A stretch of 7,400 bases of DNA from Planctomycetota bacterium (GCA_009924765.1 RFQW01000070.1:1-7400), one strand, 5' to 3'; shown: positions 1 through 6,666, counted from the stretch's first letter. Program-made: numbers and translations. The notes: a model not told the origin generated them from the sequence alone.

Positions 1-1370
1 TGAAGAAGTCGATCGACGCGCTGGTCGACTACGAGAAGCGCCCCTACAAGGACAAGACGGCGGAGTCCTTCGACCCCGACATCATCACGCTTCCCACCGA
101 CGAGGAGCGTCAGATGATCCGCCAGGCGCGCCTGAACAACGACGAGGCCACGCTGCAGAAGTTCGAGCGCGAGCGCAATCGCCGACAGGCCGCCGACCGC
201 GAGCAGATCCGCGAGATGCAGAAGTGGTGGCTGCAGCGCATGATCGAGTCGCCACGCCCGCTCGAAGAGAAGATGACGCTGTTCTGGCACGGCCACTTCG
301 CCAACGGCTACCGCACCGTGGAGGAGAGCTGGAACATGTTCCAGCAGAACCAGATGTTCCGGCAGTTCGCCACCGGCAACTTCGCGCAACTGGTGCGCAA
401 GGTGGTGCGCGATCCGTCGATGATCAAGTACCTGGACAACGACGAGAACCGCAAGGGCCGACCCAACGAGAACCTGGCGCGCGAACTCATGGAGCTGTTC
501 ACGCTGGGCGAGGGCCGTGGCTACTCCGAGAACGACATCAAGGAGGGTGCCCGCGCGCTCACCGGCCTCACCTTCCAGGACAACCAGCCGCGCTTCGATC
601 AGGGCACGCACGACGACGGCGGCAAGACCATCTTCGGCTACTCGGGCACCTTCGACGCCGACGGATTCGTGAACCTGATCCTCGCCAAGAAGGAGTGCCC
701 CGAGTTCATCTGCATGAAGCTGTACCGCTTCTTCGTGAACGACGCGCCCGGCGGCTTCGCCAAGGACCAGATGGCCTTCATCACCGCGCTGGCCAAGGTG
801 TTCGTGGAGAAGAAGGGCGAACTGAAGCCGGTGCTGAAGGCGATGTTCGCCAGCGAGCACTTCCATCACCCCGCCAATCGCGGCGCCATCATCAAGAGCC
901 CGGTGCAGCTGATCGTGCAGGCGGTGCGGCAGTTCCACACGCCGGTGCGCGAGCTGAGCGTGCTGAACAGCGCCTCCGACCTGATGGGACAGAACCTGTT
1001 CCAGCCACCCAGCGTGAAGGGCTGGGACGGCGGCCGAAGCTGGATCAACACCAGCACCATGTTCACGCGCCAGAACCTTTTGGTGTACCTGCTCACGGGA
1101 CGCAGTCCCAAGAGCCAGGAGTGGGAAACCAACAACGACGGCTTCGACGCGCGCCATCTGGTGGCCGCCGTGCGCACCGACGATGGCAGCGTGCCGCTGG
1201 ACGACGGCATCGCCTGGCTGCTCCGCTGCGCGCTGAGCACGCCACCCATGAGCGAGCGCACCAGCGCCGTGCTGCAGTGCTTCAAGCAGCGCAACATGGC
1301 GCTGGACAACACCGGCATCATCGAGGCACTCTGCCTCATCACCGCCATTCCCGAGTACCAGCTGTGCTGA
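1..1370 (+). CDS. DUF1800 family protein (5' end outside window)
   Basis: The reading frame is open from base 3 and ends at TGA 1368-1370, giving 455 visible codons. The first visible residues (KKSIDALVDYEK) resemble the part of DUF1800 proteins that follows the N-terminal motif, so probably only a few tens of residues are missing. An internal ATG at 114 is not the real start, because family-like sequence continues upstream of it. Family signatures seen are LFWHGHFAN (around 279-305), a YLDND..NRKG..NENLARELMELFTLGEG block (around 430-515), GARALTG (around 546-566), and GWDGGRSWINTSTMF near 1021-1065. The C-terminus ends in ITAIPEYQLC, like planctomycete members. Biochemical function is not established for this family. 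It is regularly encoded beside DUF1501 proteins, as here, and the pair is generally thought to act outside the cytoplasm. Any signal sequence would lie left of the window. Family assignment is firm and role is unknown. Confidence 0.93.
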   Translation, partial: KKSIDALVDYEKRPYKDKTAESFDPDIITLPTDEERQMIRQARLNNDEATLQKFERERNRRQAADREQIREMQKWWLQRMIESPRPLEEKMTLFWHGHFANGYRTVEESWNMFQQNQMFRQFATGNFAQLVRKVVRDPSMIKYLDNDENRKGRPNENLARELMELFTLGEGRGYSENDIKEGARALTGLTFQDNQPRFDQGTHDDGGKTIFGYSGTFDADGFVNLILAKKECPEFICMKLYRFFVNDAPGGFAKDQMAFITALAKVFVEKKGELKPVLKAMFASEHFHHPANRGAIIKSPVQLIVQAVRQFHTPVRELSVLNSASDLMGQNLFQPPSVKGWDGGRSWINTSTMFTRQNLLVYLLTGRSPKSQEWETNNDGFDARHLVAAVRTDDGSVPLDDGIAWLLRCALSTPPMSERTSAVLQCFKQRNMALDNTGIIEALCLITAIPEYQLC

Positions 1371-1375
1371 AGGAG
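1371..1375 (+). promoter_or_regulatory. Shine-Dalgarno site for the DUF1501 gene
   Basis: AGGAG lies five bases before ATG 1381 and directly follows the TGA of the DUF1800 gene; the wider match TGAAGGAG overlaps the stop codon. This supports the ATG start and translational coupling of the two genes on one mRNA. Confidence 0.85.
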
Positions 1376-1380
1376 CCATC

Positions 1381-2679
1381 ATGAACGAACTCGAAGCCCC
1401 CTACTCACGACGCCTGTTCATCCGCCACGGCGTGGCGCTGGCAAGCCTGGCTGCCACCGTGCCGTCATTCATCCAGAACTCGGCGTTCGGATTGGTGGCG
1501 CAGGCAGCGGCCAACCCCGGCCTGGCCGGCGTGCCGGGCGAACGCGTGCTGGTGATCGTGCAGATGGGCGGCGGCAACGACGGATTGAACACCGTGGTGC
1601 CCTACGGCAGCGCGGACTACTACAACCAGCGTCCCACGATCGGCATCCAGGCTCCCACCGCGCAGGCGCGCGGGCAGGCGGGCGTGGCGCTGGATCTGGC
1701 GCGCGATCCGGGCATCGGACTGCACCCCTCGCTGCGCGGACTGAAGGAGCTCTTCGATGACGGTCAGCTGGCCGTGCTGCAGGGCGTGGGCTACCCCAAC
1801 CCCAACCGCAGTCACTTCACCAGCATGGACATCTGGAACACCGCCGACACCAACGGCAAGGGTGACGGATGGATCGGCCGCTACTTCGACAACACCTGCA
1901 ACGGCACCCCGCTGCCGGAAGGCGCCATCAGCATCGGCCGCACGGCGCCACTGGCCATGGTGGGCAAGGTGCAGAAGCCCATCAACTTCGAGAGCGCCGA
2001 CCTGTTCCGCTGGATGGGCAACGACGTGGATCACCGCATGGAGGCCACCTACGAGGCCATGAATCGCGCGGGCGTGCTGCCGCAAACCTCGGAGCGCAGC
2101 GAGGCCGCCTTCCTGATGCGCACCGCACTGGATGCGCAGCTGAGCAGCGACCGCATCCGCGCCGCGGTGGAGCGCCAACCGCTCGCCACCTGGCCCAGCA
2201 GCGATCTGGCGAAGCAGCTGAAGATGATCGCCGCCATGATCCGAGACGGCATGAAGACGCGCGTGTACTACGCCAGCATCTCCGGCTTCGACACGCACGC
2301 CGGGCAGCTGGGCACGCACGCGCGCAACCTGCAGCAGGTGGGCGACGCGCTGCTGGCCTTCCAGAAGGAACTGAAGGCGCAGGGCAACCAGGACCGCGTG
2401 GCCACGCTGGTGTTCAGCGAGTTCGGTCGCCGCGTGCGCCAGAACGCCAGCGGCGGCACCGATCACGGCACCGCCGCACCCAGTTTCGTGATCGGCGCCA
2501 AGGTGAAGGCGGGCCTGCACGGCGCGCATCCCAGCCTGACCGATCTGGACAACGGCGACCTGAAGTACACGCAGGACTTCCGCGGCGTGTACGCGGCGCT
2601 GCTCGAGGACTGGCTGAAGACGCCCTCGAACAAGGTGCTCGGCGGCACCTTCACCAAGGCCAACATCATCAAGGCGTGA
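1381..2679 (+). CDS. DUF1501 family protein with twin-arginine signal
   Basis: This is a 432-residue protein of the DUF1501 family, which has an alkaline-phosphatase/sulfatase-like fold; its substrate is unknown. Residues 9-15 read SRRLFIR, a good Tat motif, followed by a mildly hydrophobic stretch to about residue 42 and possible cleavage after an Ala-rich site near residue 44 (QAAA/NPG). The protein is therefore predicted to be exported already folded. Family motifs in order are VQMGGGNDGLNTVVPY (60-75), HPSLRGLKELFDDGQLAVLQGVGYPNPNRSHF in pieces between 115 and 146, SGFDTHAGQ (301-309), FSEFGRR (345-351), GGTDHGTAAP (358-367) and DFRGVYAALL (399-408). The conserved Asp and His residues in these blocks are the likely metal or active-site positions of the fold. 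The start is fixed by a strong ribosome binding site. The gene is 10 bases from the DUF1800 gene and is surely co-transcribed with it. Length is normal for the family. Confidence 0.95.
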   Translation: MNELEAPYSRRLFIRHGVALASLAATVPSFIQNSAFGLVAQAAANPGLAGVPGERVLVIVQMGGGNDGLNTVVPYGSADYYNQRPTIGIQAPTAQARGQAGVALDLARDPGIGLHPSLRGLKELFDDGQLAVLQGVGYPNPNRSHFTSMDIWNTADTNGKGDGWIGRYFDNTCNGTPLPEGAISIGRTAPLAMVGKVQKPINFESADLFRWMGNDVDHRMEATYEAMNRAGVLPQTSERSEAAFLMRTALDAQLSSDRIRAAVERQPLATWPSSDLAKQLKMIAAMIRDGMKTRVYYASISGFDTHAGQLGTHARNLQQVGDALLAFQKELKAQGNQDRVATLVFSEFGRRVRQNASGGTDHGTAAPSFVIGAKVKAGLHGAHPSLTDLDNGDLKYTQDFRGVYAALLEDWLKTPSNKVLGGTFTKANIIKA

Positions 2680-2683
2680 ACGC

Positions 2684-2698
2684 GCCGCACAACGCGGC
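2684..2698. other. Small inverted repeat after DUF1501 stop
   Basis: A perfect 5-bp GC stem (GCCGC / GCGGC) with a 5-base loop starts five bases after the DUF1501 stop codon. It is short and could be chance, but it heads a run of further inverted repeats in this gap and may contribute to transcript 3'-end formation. Confidence 0.35.
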
Positions 2699-2711
2699 AG
2701 ATGTTCGGAAC

Positions 2712-2745
2712 GAGAATCGGCCCCCCTTTCGGAGGGCCGATTCCC
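2712..2745 (-). terminator. Strong hairpin between convergent genes, possible bidirectional terminator
   Basis: The left arm (2712-2726) and right arm (2731-2745) enclose a 4-base loop. Ten consecutive Watson-Crick pairs (2714-2723 with 2734-2743) form the core. The two non-matching positions (2713/2744 and 2724/2733) are A-C on the + strand but become G-U pairs on the - strand. Read on the - strand it is therefore a continuous 15-bp stem capped by a GAAA (GNRA) tetraloop. There is no T-run after it on either strand, so it is not a textbook intrinsic terminator, but it sits exactly where the DUF1501 and helicase transcripts converge. It could stop or protect either transcript. Confidence 0.6.
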
Positions 2746-2751
2746 CGTCCA

Positions 2752-2781
2752 GCGACAGCCGGATTCCCTGCCGGCCGTCGC
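2752..2781 (-). other. Inverted repeat with GGGA-containing loop
   Basis: The 11-base arms at 2752-2762 and 2771-2781 pair at ten positions. The single A-C mismatch (2757/2776) becomes a G-U pair on the - strand, again making the - strand RNA the better-folding one. The 8-base loop reads CAGGGAAT on the - strand. This lies in the non-coding gap downstream of the helicase stop. Function is unknown. Confidence 0.5.
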
Positions 2782-2825
2782 AGCGATCGCACCGGGGCTG
2801 GTTCCCGCAACCACCGATGCCGCCT

Positions 2826-2852
2826 GAGGGGCCGCTTCCCGACGGCCCGCTC
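2826..2852 (-). other. Inverted repeat with GGGA-containing loop
   Basis: Six perfect GC pairs (2829-2834 with 2843-2848) are extended by three more pairs (2826-2828 with 2850-2852) past a one-base bulge at 2849. The 8-base loop reads TCGGGAAG on the - strand, similar to the loop of the hairpin at 2752-2781. A small 5-bp stem at 2799-2813, with CGGG in its loop followed by AA, lies between them. Role unknown. Confidence 0.42.
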
Positions 2853-2911
2853 GACTTCACGGACACAGATAGACCCGATCGGGGCGTCGCCAAGTTTCGC
2901 GATGCATGAAT

Positions 2912-2931
2912 GCGCGCAGTCCCGTGCGCGC
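2912..2931. other. Perfect 7-bp GC-rich inverted repeat near helicase 3' end
   Basis: GCGCGCA (2912-2918) and TGCGCGC (2925-2931) are perfectly complementary around a 6-base loop that reads CGGGAC on the - strand. It lies about 45 bases beyond the helicase stop codon, so it would be the first strong hairpin in the 3' untranslated part of that mRNA. It has no following T-run. A 6-bp repeat (2934-2939 with 2975-2980) that includes the helicase stop codon lies next to it. Confidence 0.42.
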
Positions 2932-2975
2932 CGCCTGACTGGCGTGATGTCGGCAACGCAAGCCTTCGCGGCGCG

Positions 2976-4994
2976 TCAGGTTTCAAGACACGGCGGGTCG
3001 CATTCCTCGTCCAACCACTCGGGTCGCACGCCATCTGGCAGCGCCTCGAGGAACGCCTTGCCGTAGAACTTGGTGGCGATGCGCGCATCGAGCACCACCA
3101 CCTGCCCGCGATCGACGCTGCTGCGGATCAGGCGCCCGAACCCCTGACGGAAGCGCAGGATGGCGCGCGGCAGCGAATCCTGACGGAAGGCGTTGCCACC
3201 CTCGGCCTCCACGCGCTCGCTGCGTGCCTTCGCGAGCGGCTTGTCCGGGCTCTCGAACGGAAGCCGCGTGATGATCACGTTGCGAAGCCCGTCGCCGCGC
3301 ACATCCACGCCCTGCCAGAAGCTGCTCACGCCGAACAGCACGCTGCGCGGATCCTCCATGAACCGCTGCAGCATGGTGTTGCGAGGCATGCCGCGGTTCT
3401 GCACGAAGAACGGGCGGGCCATGTCGGCCATGGCGCCCTCCACGCGCTGCGCGATGCGCTCCATCGATTGCGCGCTGGTGAACAGCACGAAGGCGCCGCC
3501 ATCGGTCTGGTGCACCTGCTGCAGGATGCGATCGGCCAGCGCCTGCTCGTACATGGGGTGCGTGGGCTCGGGCATGCCGCGGTCGATCAGCAGTCGAACC
3601 TGATTCGCGAAGTCGAAGGGGCTGCCAAGCTGCACGGTCTTGGCGTCATCGCAGCCAAGTCGCCGCGCCACCAGCGCGAAGTCGCCAGGCGAGGTGGCCA
3701 TGGTGGCACTGGTCAGCGTCACCGACACGGGCTTGGCGAACAGGTGCTCGCGCAGGATGGGCGCCACATCCACCGCCGCCGCGGCCATGGTCATGAGCGG
3801 GCGCCGCGTGCCCTTGGGCGGCTTGCGGCTTTCCACCCAGTACACGCATCCGGGAATGCTCTGCTTCAGCAGCGCGTCGGCGCTGTTGGCCACGCCGTCG
3901 GCGCGCTCGGCGTAGGCGTTCAGCTCGAAGCCGTCGGCCTCTTCCAGTGCGTCGTCCTTCAGCAGGCGCAGCGCGCCCGCCAGTTCGCGCATGGGTTCGC
4001 TCAAACCGTCGGGCACCACATCGGGACCGCTCACGCGGCGCTCGCCGGGCCCTTCGCCCTGTTTGCGCGCGAAGCTCCACAGGTCGGCGCTCATGCCCTC
4101 CAGCGCATGCTCGCACTGCTCCACCAGACGCAGCGCGGCGTCCACACGCGCATCGGCTCCGCCGCGAACGCGCAGATGCGGCAGGAAGCCGCGACCACCG
4201 TTGGCCAGCAGCGCGCGCAGCAGATGCTTCACGCCGCCCTCGGAGAACTTCATGCCGAAGTGCTCGCTGGCCACGTCCTCCATCTCGTGCGCCTCGTCCA
4301 GGATCACGTGCTTGTAGTCGGGCAGGAATCCGCGACCGCGCGCGCGCAGCGCCAGGTCGCTGAAGAACAGCGCGTGGTTGCACACCAGCAGGTCGGCGTT
4401 CTCCATGCGGCGGCGCGCCGTCTGATAGAAGCACTTGTCGTAGGTCGGGCAACGGCGGCCCATGCAGTTGTGCGGATCGCTGACGGCCTGCTCCCACACA
4501 TCGGCGCCGGGGTGCACGGGCAGCGAGCTCAGCGATCCGTCACGCGTCTCCATGGCCCAGTCTTCGAGCTGGTGCAGCGCGTGACGCTCGCGCTCATCGG
4601 GAAACAGCCGCTCCTGACGCTGGCTGGCCAGCCGCAGGCGCCGAAGGCTGAGGTAGTTGTTGCGCCCCTTCACCAGCACGGCGCTGAACTCGTCCGCAGC
4701 GATGGCGCGCAGCAGCGGAATGTCCTTCTCCAGGATCTGCTCCTGCAGGCTGATGGTGTGCGTGGCGATCACCACGCGCTCGCGCTTCTCCACGATGTGG
4801 CGGATGGCCGGGATGAGGTAGGCGAAGCTCTTGCCCACGCCGGTGCCCGCCTCCACCATCAGGCGTCCCGTGCGTTGCAGGTTCTCTTCCACCAGCCGCG
4901 CCATCTCCAGCTGCTGCGGACGAAACTCGAAGCCGCTCAGGCGGCGCGCCAGCGGTCCGGTGTCGCTCAGGATGGCTTCGGCATGAAGGGCCAC
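2976..4994 (-). CDS. dinG: DinG/XPD-family ATP-dependent DNA helicase
   Basis: This 672-residue superfamily 2 helicase belongs to the DinG/YoaA group (bacterial XPD relatives), which unwinds DNA 5' to 3' and helps resolve blocked forks, R-loops or damage in the cytoplasm. Motifs in order are FRPQQLEMA (Q-like, 25-33), Walker A AGTGVGKS (49-56, K55), Ia ATHTISLQEQI (77-87), DEAH (233-236), TLTSATM (426-432), FGVSSFWQGVDVRGDGL (554-570) and QGFGRLIRS (617-625). An iron-sulfur segment has C177, C182 and C188 in the C-x4-C-x5-C spacing of E. coli DinG. The usual first ligand in KGRxNYLC is instead S116 (KGRNNYLSLRRL); C205 (LLVCNH) is an extra cysteine nearby. The start is GTG 4994: an in-frame TAG at 5004-5006 closes the frame upstream, and the next ATG (residue 31) would remove the Q-like motif. 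The ribosome site is weak. The symbol is family-level, since DinG versus YoaA is not resolved. Confidence 0.93.
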   Translation of the reverse strand: MALHAEAILSDTGPLARRLSGFEFRPQQLEMARLVEENLQRTGRLMVEAGTGVGKSFAYLIPAIRHIVEKRERVVIATHTISLQEQILEKDIPLLRAIAADEFSAVLVKGRNNYLSLRRLRLASQRQERLFPDERERHALHQLEDWAMETRDGSLSSLPVHPGADVWEQAVSDPHNCMGRRCPTYDKCFYQTARRRMENADLLVCNHALFFSDLALRARGRGFLPDYKHVILDEAHEMEDVASEHFGMKFSEGGVKHLLRALLANGGRGFLPHLRVRGGADARVDAALRLVEQCEHALEGMSADLWSFARKQGEGPGERRVSGPDVVPDGLSEPMRELAGALRLLKDDALEEADGFELNAYAERADGVANSADALLKQSIPGCVYWVESRKPPKGTRRPLMTMAAAAVDVAPILREHLFAKPVSVTLTSATMATSPGDFALVARRLGCDDAKTVQLGSPFDFANQVRLLIDRGMPEPTHPMYEQALADRILQQVHQTDGGAFVLFTSAQSMERIAQRVEGAMADMARPFFVQNRGMPRNTMLQRFMEDPRSVLFGVSSFWQGVDVRGDGLRNVIITRLPFESPDKPLAKARSERVEAEGGNAFRQDSLPRAILRFRQGFGRLIRSSVDRGQVVVLDARIATKFYGKAFLEALPDGVRPEWLDEECDPPCLET

Positions 4995-5046
4995 GGCCCA
5001 AGCCTAGCGATGGCCGCCCAACAGCCGCGGGCAAGGCGACCTTTCA

Positions 5047-5052
5047 TACCAT
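5047..5052 (+). promoter_or_regulatory. Candidate -10 box, possibly for a leaderless mRNA
   Basis: TACCAT fits the TANNNT form of a -10 element and lies seven bases before ATG 5060. No Shine-Dalgarno sequence precedes that ATG and no good -35 box is seen. This spacing is what a leaderless transcript starting at or near the ATG would show. The whole divergent gap to the helicase is only 65 bases, so promoters for both genes must be packed here. Weak evidence. Confidence 0.3.
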
Positions 5053-5059
5053 TCGGGCC

Positions 5060-6631
5060 ATGCCAAGTCTCGTCTGCGTTCTCTGGATCATCGCCGCCAG
5101 CATCGCGTGCGCAACACCCGCCCGGGCACAGACATCGACCGGCACCGCCGGCGCTGCGGGGCAGGCCGACGCGCCATCCGCCAACGCGGCGTACGCCGAC
5201 TTCGTGCGCCGCTACCCGGCTTGGACGACCACGGCGGCGCTTGATCAGCTGCGCGCCAGTGATTTTGCGCGCCTCGACCAGACGCATCAGGTGTATCTGG
5301 ACTACACCGGTGGCAACTTGTACGCGCTGCGGCAGGTCACCCAGCATCAGCGTGACCTGCAGGAGAACGTGTATGGCAACCCGCACTCCGCCAATCCAAC
5401 TTCGCAGGCCTCCACCGATCAGGTGAATCGCACGCGCGACGCGATTCTGGACTATTTCCGCGCATCGCACGACGAGTACGAGCTGATCTTCACGGCCAAC
5501 GCATCCGGCGCCCTGCGCCTGGTGGGCGAGAGTTACCCCTTCACGCCCGAAAGCCGTCTGCTGCTCAGCACCGACAATCACAACTCGGTGCTCGGCATCG
5601 GCGAATTCGCGCTCGCCGACAAGGCCGCGGTGGACTACATCCCGCTGCAGGGCAGCGACCTTCGCCTGGACACCAAGGCGCTTGCCGACAAGCTTGCGCA
5701 GGCCCGTCCCGGCACGCGCAACCTGCTGGCGTACCCGGCGCAGAGCAACTTCTCCGGCGTGAAGCACCCGCTTGAACTGATCGAGCAGGCCCACGCGGCC
5801 GGTTGGGATGTGCTGCTGGACGCCGCGGCGTTCGTGCCCAGCAATCGACTGGACCTGTCGCGCTGGAAGCCGGACTTCGTGTGCGTGTCCTTCTACAAGA
5901 TGTTCGGCTACCCCACAGGTGTCGGGTGCCTGCTGGTGCGCAAGGAATCGCTGGAGCGCATGCGTCGACCGTGGTTCGCCGGCGGCACCGTGGAGATGTC
6001 ATCGGTGGCTGCACGCACGCATGTCATGCGCCGCGACGCCGCCGCCTTCGAGGACGGCACCATCGACTACCTCTCCATTCCGGCGGTCGCGATCGGCCTT
6101 CATCTGATGGACGAGGTGGGCATCGACACCATCCACACGCGCGTGGAGTGCCTGACCGGCTGGCTGCTGGAGACCATGCCCACGCTGCGGCATTCGAATG
6201 GGGCCCCGCTGGTGAAGGTGCATGGCCCGAAGGGCCTGGACGCGCGCGGCGGCACGGTGTCCTTCTCGCTGCTCGACGCGAACGGCAAGGTGATCCGCGT
6301 GGCCGTGGCCGGCGCGTTGGCGAGCAAGGCCGGCATCTCCCTGCGCACGGGAGGTTGTTTCTGCAATCCCGGCGCGGGCGAGTCGGCCTTCGGCCTGCAG
6401 ATTGCGGACATCAAGGCCGTGCTCGATGCCTTCGCCAAGGACAGCAACGCCAACGTGCGCGACGAGCTGTTCGAACAGCACGGCATTCACGTGTTGCGCG
6501 CCTCGTTTGGCTGGGCCTCCAACTTCGCCGACGCGCAGGCGCTGGTCGCGTTCCTGCGTGGATTCCTGGACCGCACGGCGGACCAGATTGGTCACGTGCC
6601 GGAGAACCACCACGCGCCGGAGTCGCCATAA
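5060..6631 (+). CDS. MOCOS-like class V PLP enzyme (cysteine desulfurase-like), with putative export signal
   Basis: This 523-residue fold-type I PLP enzyme resembles the N-terminal desulfurase domain of molybdenum cofactor sulfurases (MOCOS/ABA3), which take sulfur from cysteine as an enzyme persulfide. Matching blocks are YLDYTGGNLY (79-88), GNPHSANPTS (106-115), IFTANASGALRLVGE (143-157), DNHNSVLG (172-179), YPAQSNFSGVKHPL (225-238), DAAAFVPSN (254-262), SFYKMFGYPTGVG (277-289, with K280 the expected PLP lysine), FEDGTIDYLSIPA (330-342) and RTGGCFCNPGAG (429-440). C435 aligns with the catalytic persulfide cysteine; the third cysteine common in eukaryotic members is G440. There is no C-terminal MOSC domain. 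Residues 4-17 are hydrophobic and followed by ATPARA/Q, resembling a Sec signal with cleavage after A23, though without positive charges at the N-terminus. GTG at about 5204 is an alternative cytoplasmic start. It is divergent from the helicase and upstream of a persulfide dioxygenase. Confidence 0.88.
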   Translation: MPSLVCVLWIIAASIACATPARAQTSTGTAGAAGQADAPSANAAYADFVRRYPAWTTTAALDQLRASDFARLDQTHQVYLDYTGGNLYALRQVTQHQRDLQENVYGNPHSANPTSQASTDQVNRTRDAILDYFRASHDEYELIFTANASGALRLVGESYPFTPESRLLLSTDNHNSVLGIGEFALADKAAVDYIPLQGSDLRLDTKALADKLAQARPGTRNLLAYPAQSNFSGVKHPLELIEQAHAAGWDVLLDAAAFVPSNRLDLSRWKPDFVCVSFYKMFGYPTGVGCLLVRKESLERMRRPWFAGGTVEMSSVAARTHVMRRDAAAFEDGTIDYLSIPAVAIGLHLMDEVGIDTIHTRVECLTGWLLETMPTLRHSNGAPLVKVHGPKGLDARGGTVSFSLLDANGKVIRVAVAGALASKAGISLRTGGCFCNPGAGESAFGLQIADIKAVLDAFAKDSNANVRDELFEQHGIHVLRASFGWASNFADAQALVAFLRGFLDRTADQIGHVPENHHAPESP

Positions 6632-6666
6632 GTGCCGACGGCGAGCCGCGTCCCACGACCGGCACT
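6631..6666 (+). other. Inverted repeat between desulfurase-like and dioxygenase genes
   Basis: AGTGCCG (6631-6637), beginning on the last base of the TAA stop, is perfectly complementary to CGGCACT (6660-6666). The 22-base interior contains further short self-complementary pieces (GACG/CGTC at 6637-6640 and 6649-6652, an alternative pairing). No T-run follows. It might be a partial terminator, an mRNA-stabilising stem or chance. The rest of the 89-base gap shows no convincing promoter. Confidence 0.35.

Noticed and set aside
114..116. ATG at 114 as the start of the DUF1800 gene
   Set aside because: The frame is open to the window edge, and the residues before it match the family, so the real start is outside the window.
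224..1384. A 386-codon + strand frame overlapping the DUF1800 gene
   Set aside because: It is Arg/Ala/His-rich and shifted against a frame with well-conserved DUF1800 motifs.
1465..2814. A 449-codon open frame on the - strand opposite the DUF1501 gene
   Set aside because: It is antisense to a clear family member, has a low-complexity Val/His/Ala/Gly composition and no domain, so it is a codon-bias shadow.
2874..2883. CCCGATCGGG palindrome as an operator site
   Set aside because: It is a single 10-base palindrome in GC-rich DNA far from any start codon, with no promoter near it, so it is likely chance.
2701..3066. A possible small gene in the convergent gap (121 codons, + strand)
   Set aside because: It has no ribosome site, is Arg/Ser/Pro-rich, and runs through the hairpins and into the helicase 3' end.
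2910..5426. An 838-codon open frame on the + strand opposite the helicase and running into the desulfurase-like gene
   Set aside because: Its translation is rich in His, Ala, Gln and Arg with no recognisable domain. It is antisense to a gene with complete helicase motifs, and its length follows from GC-biased third positions that remove stop codons on the other strand.
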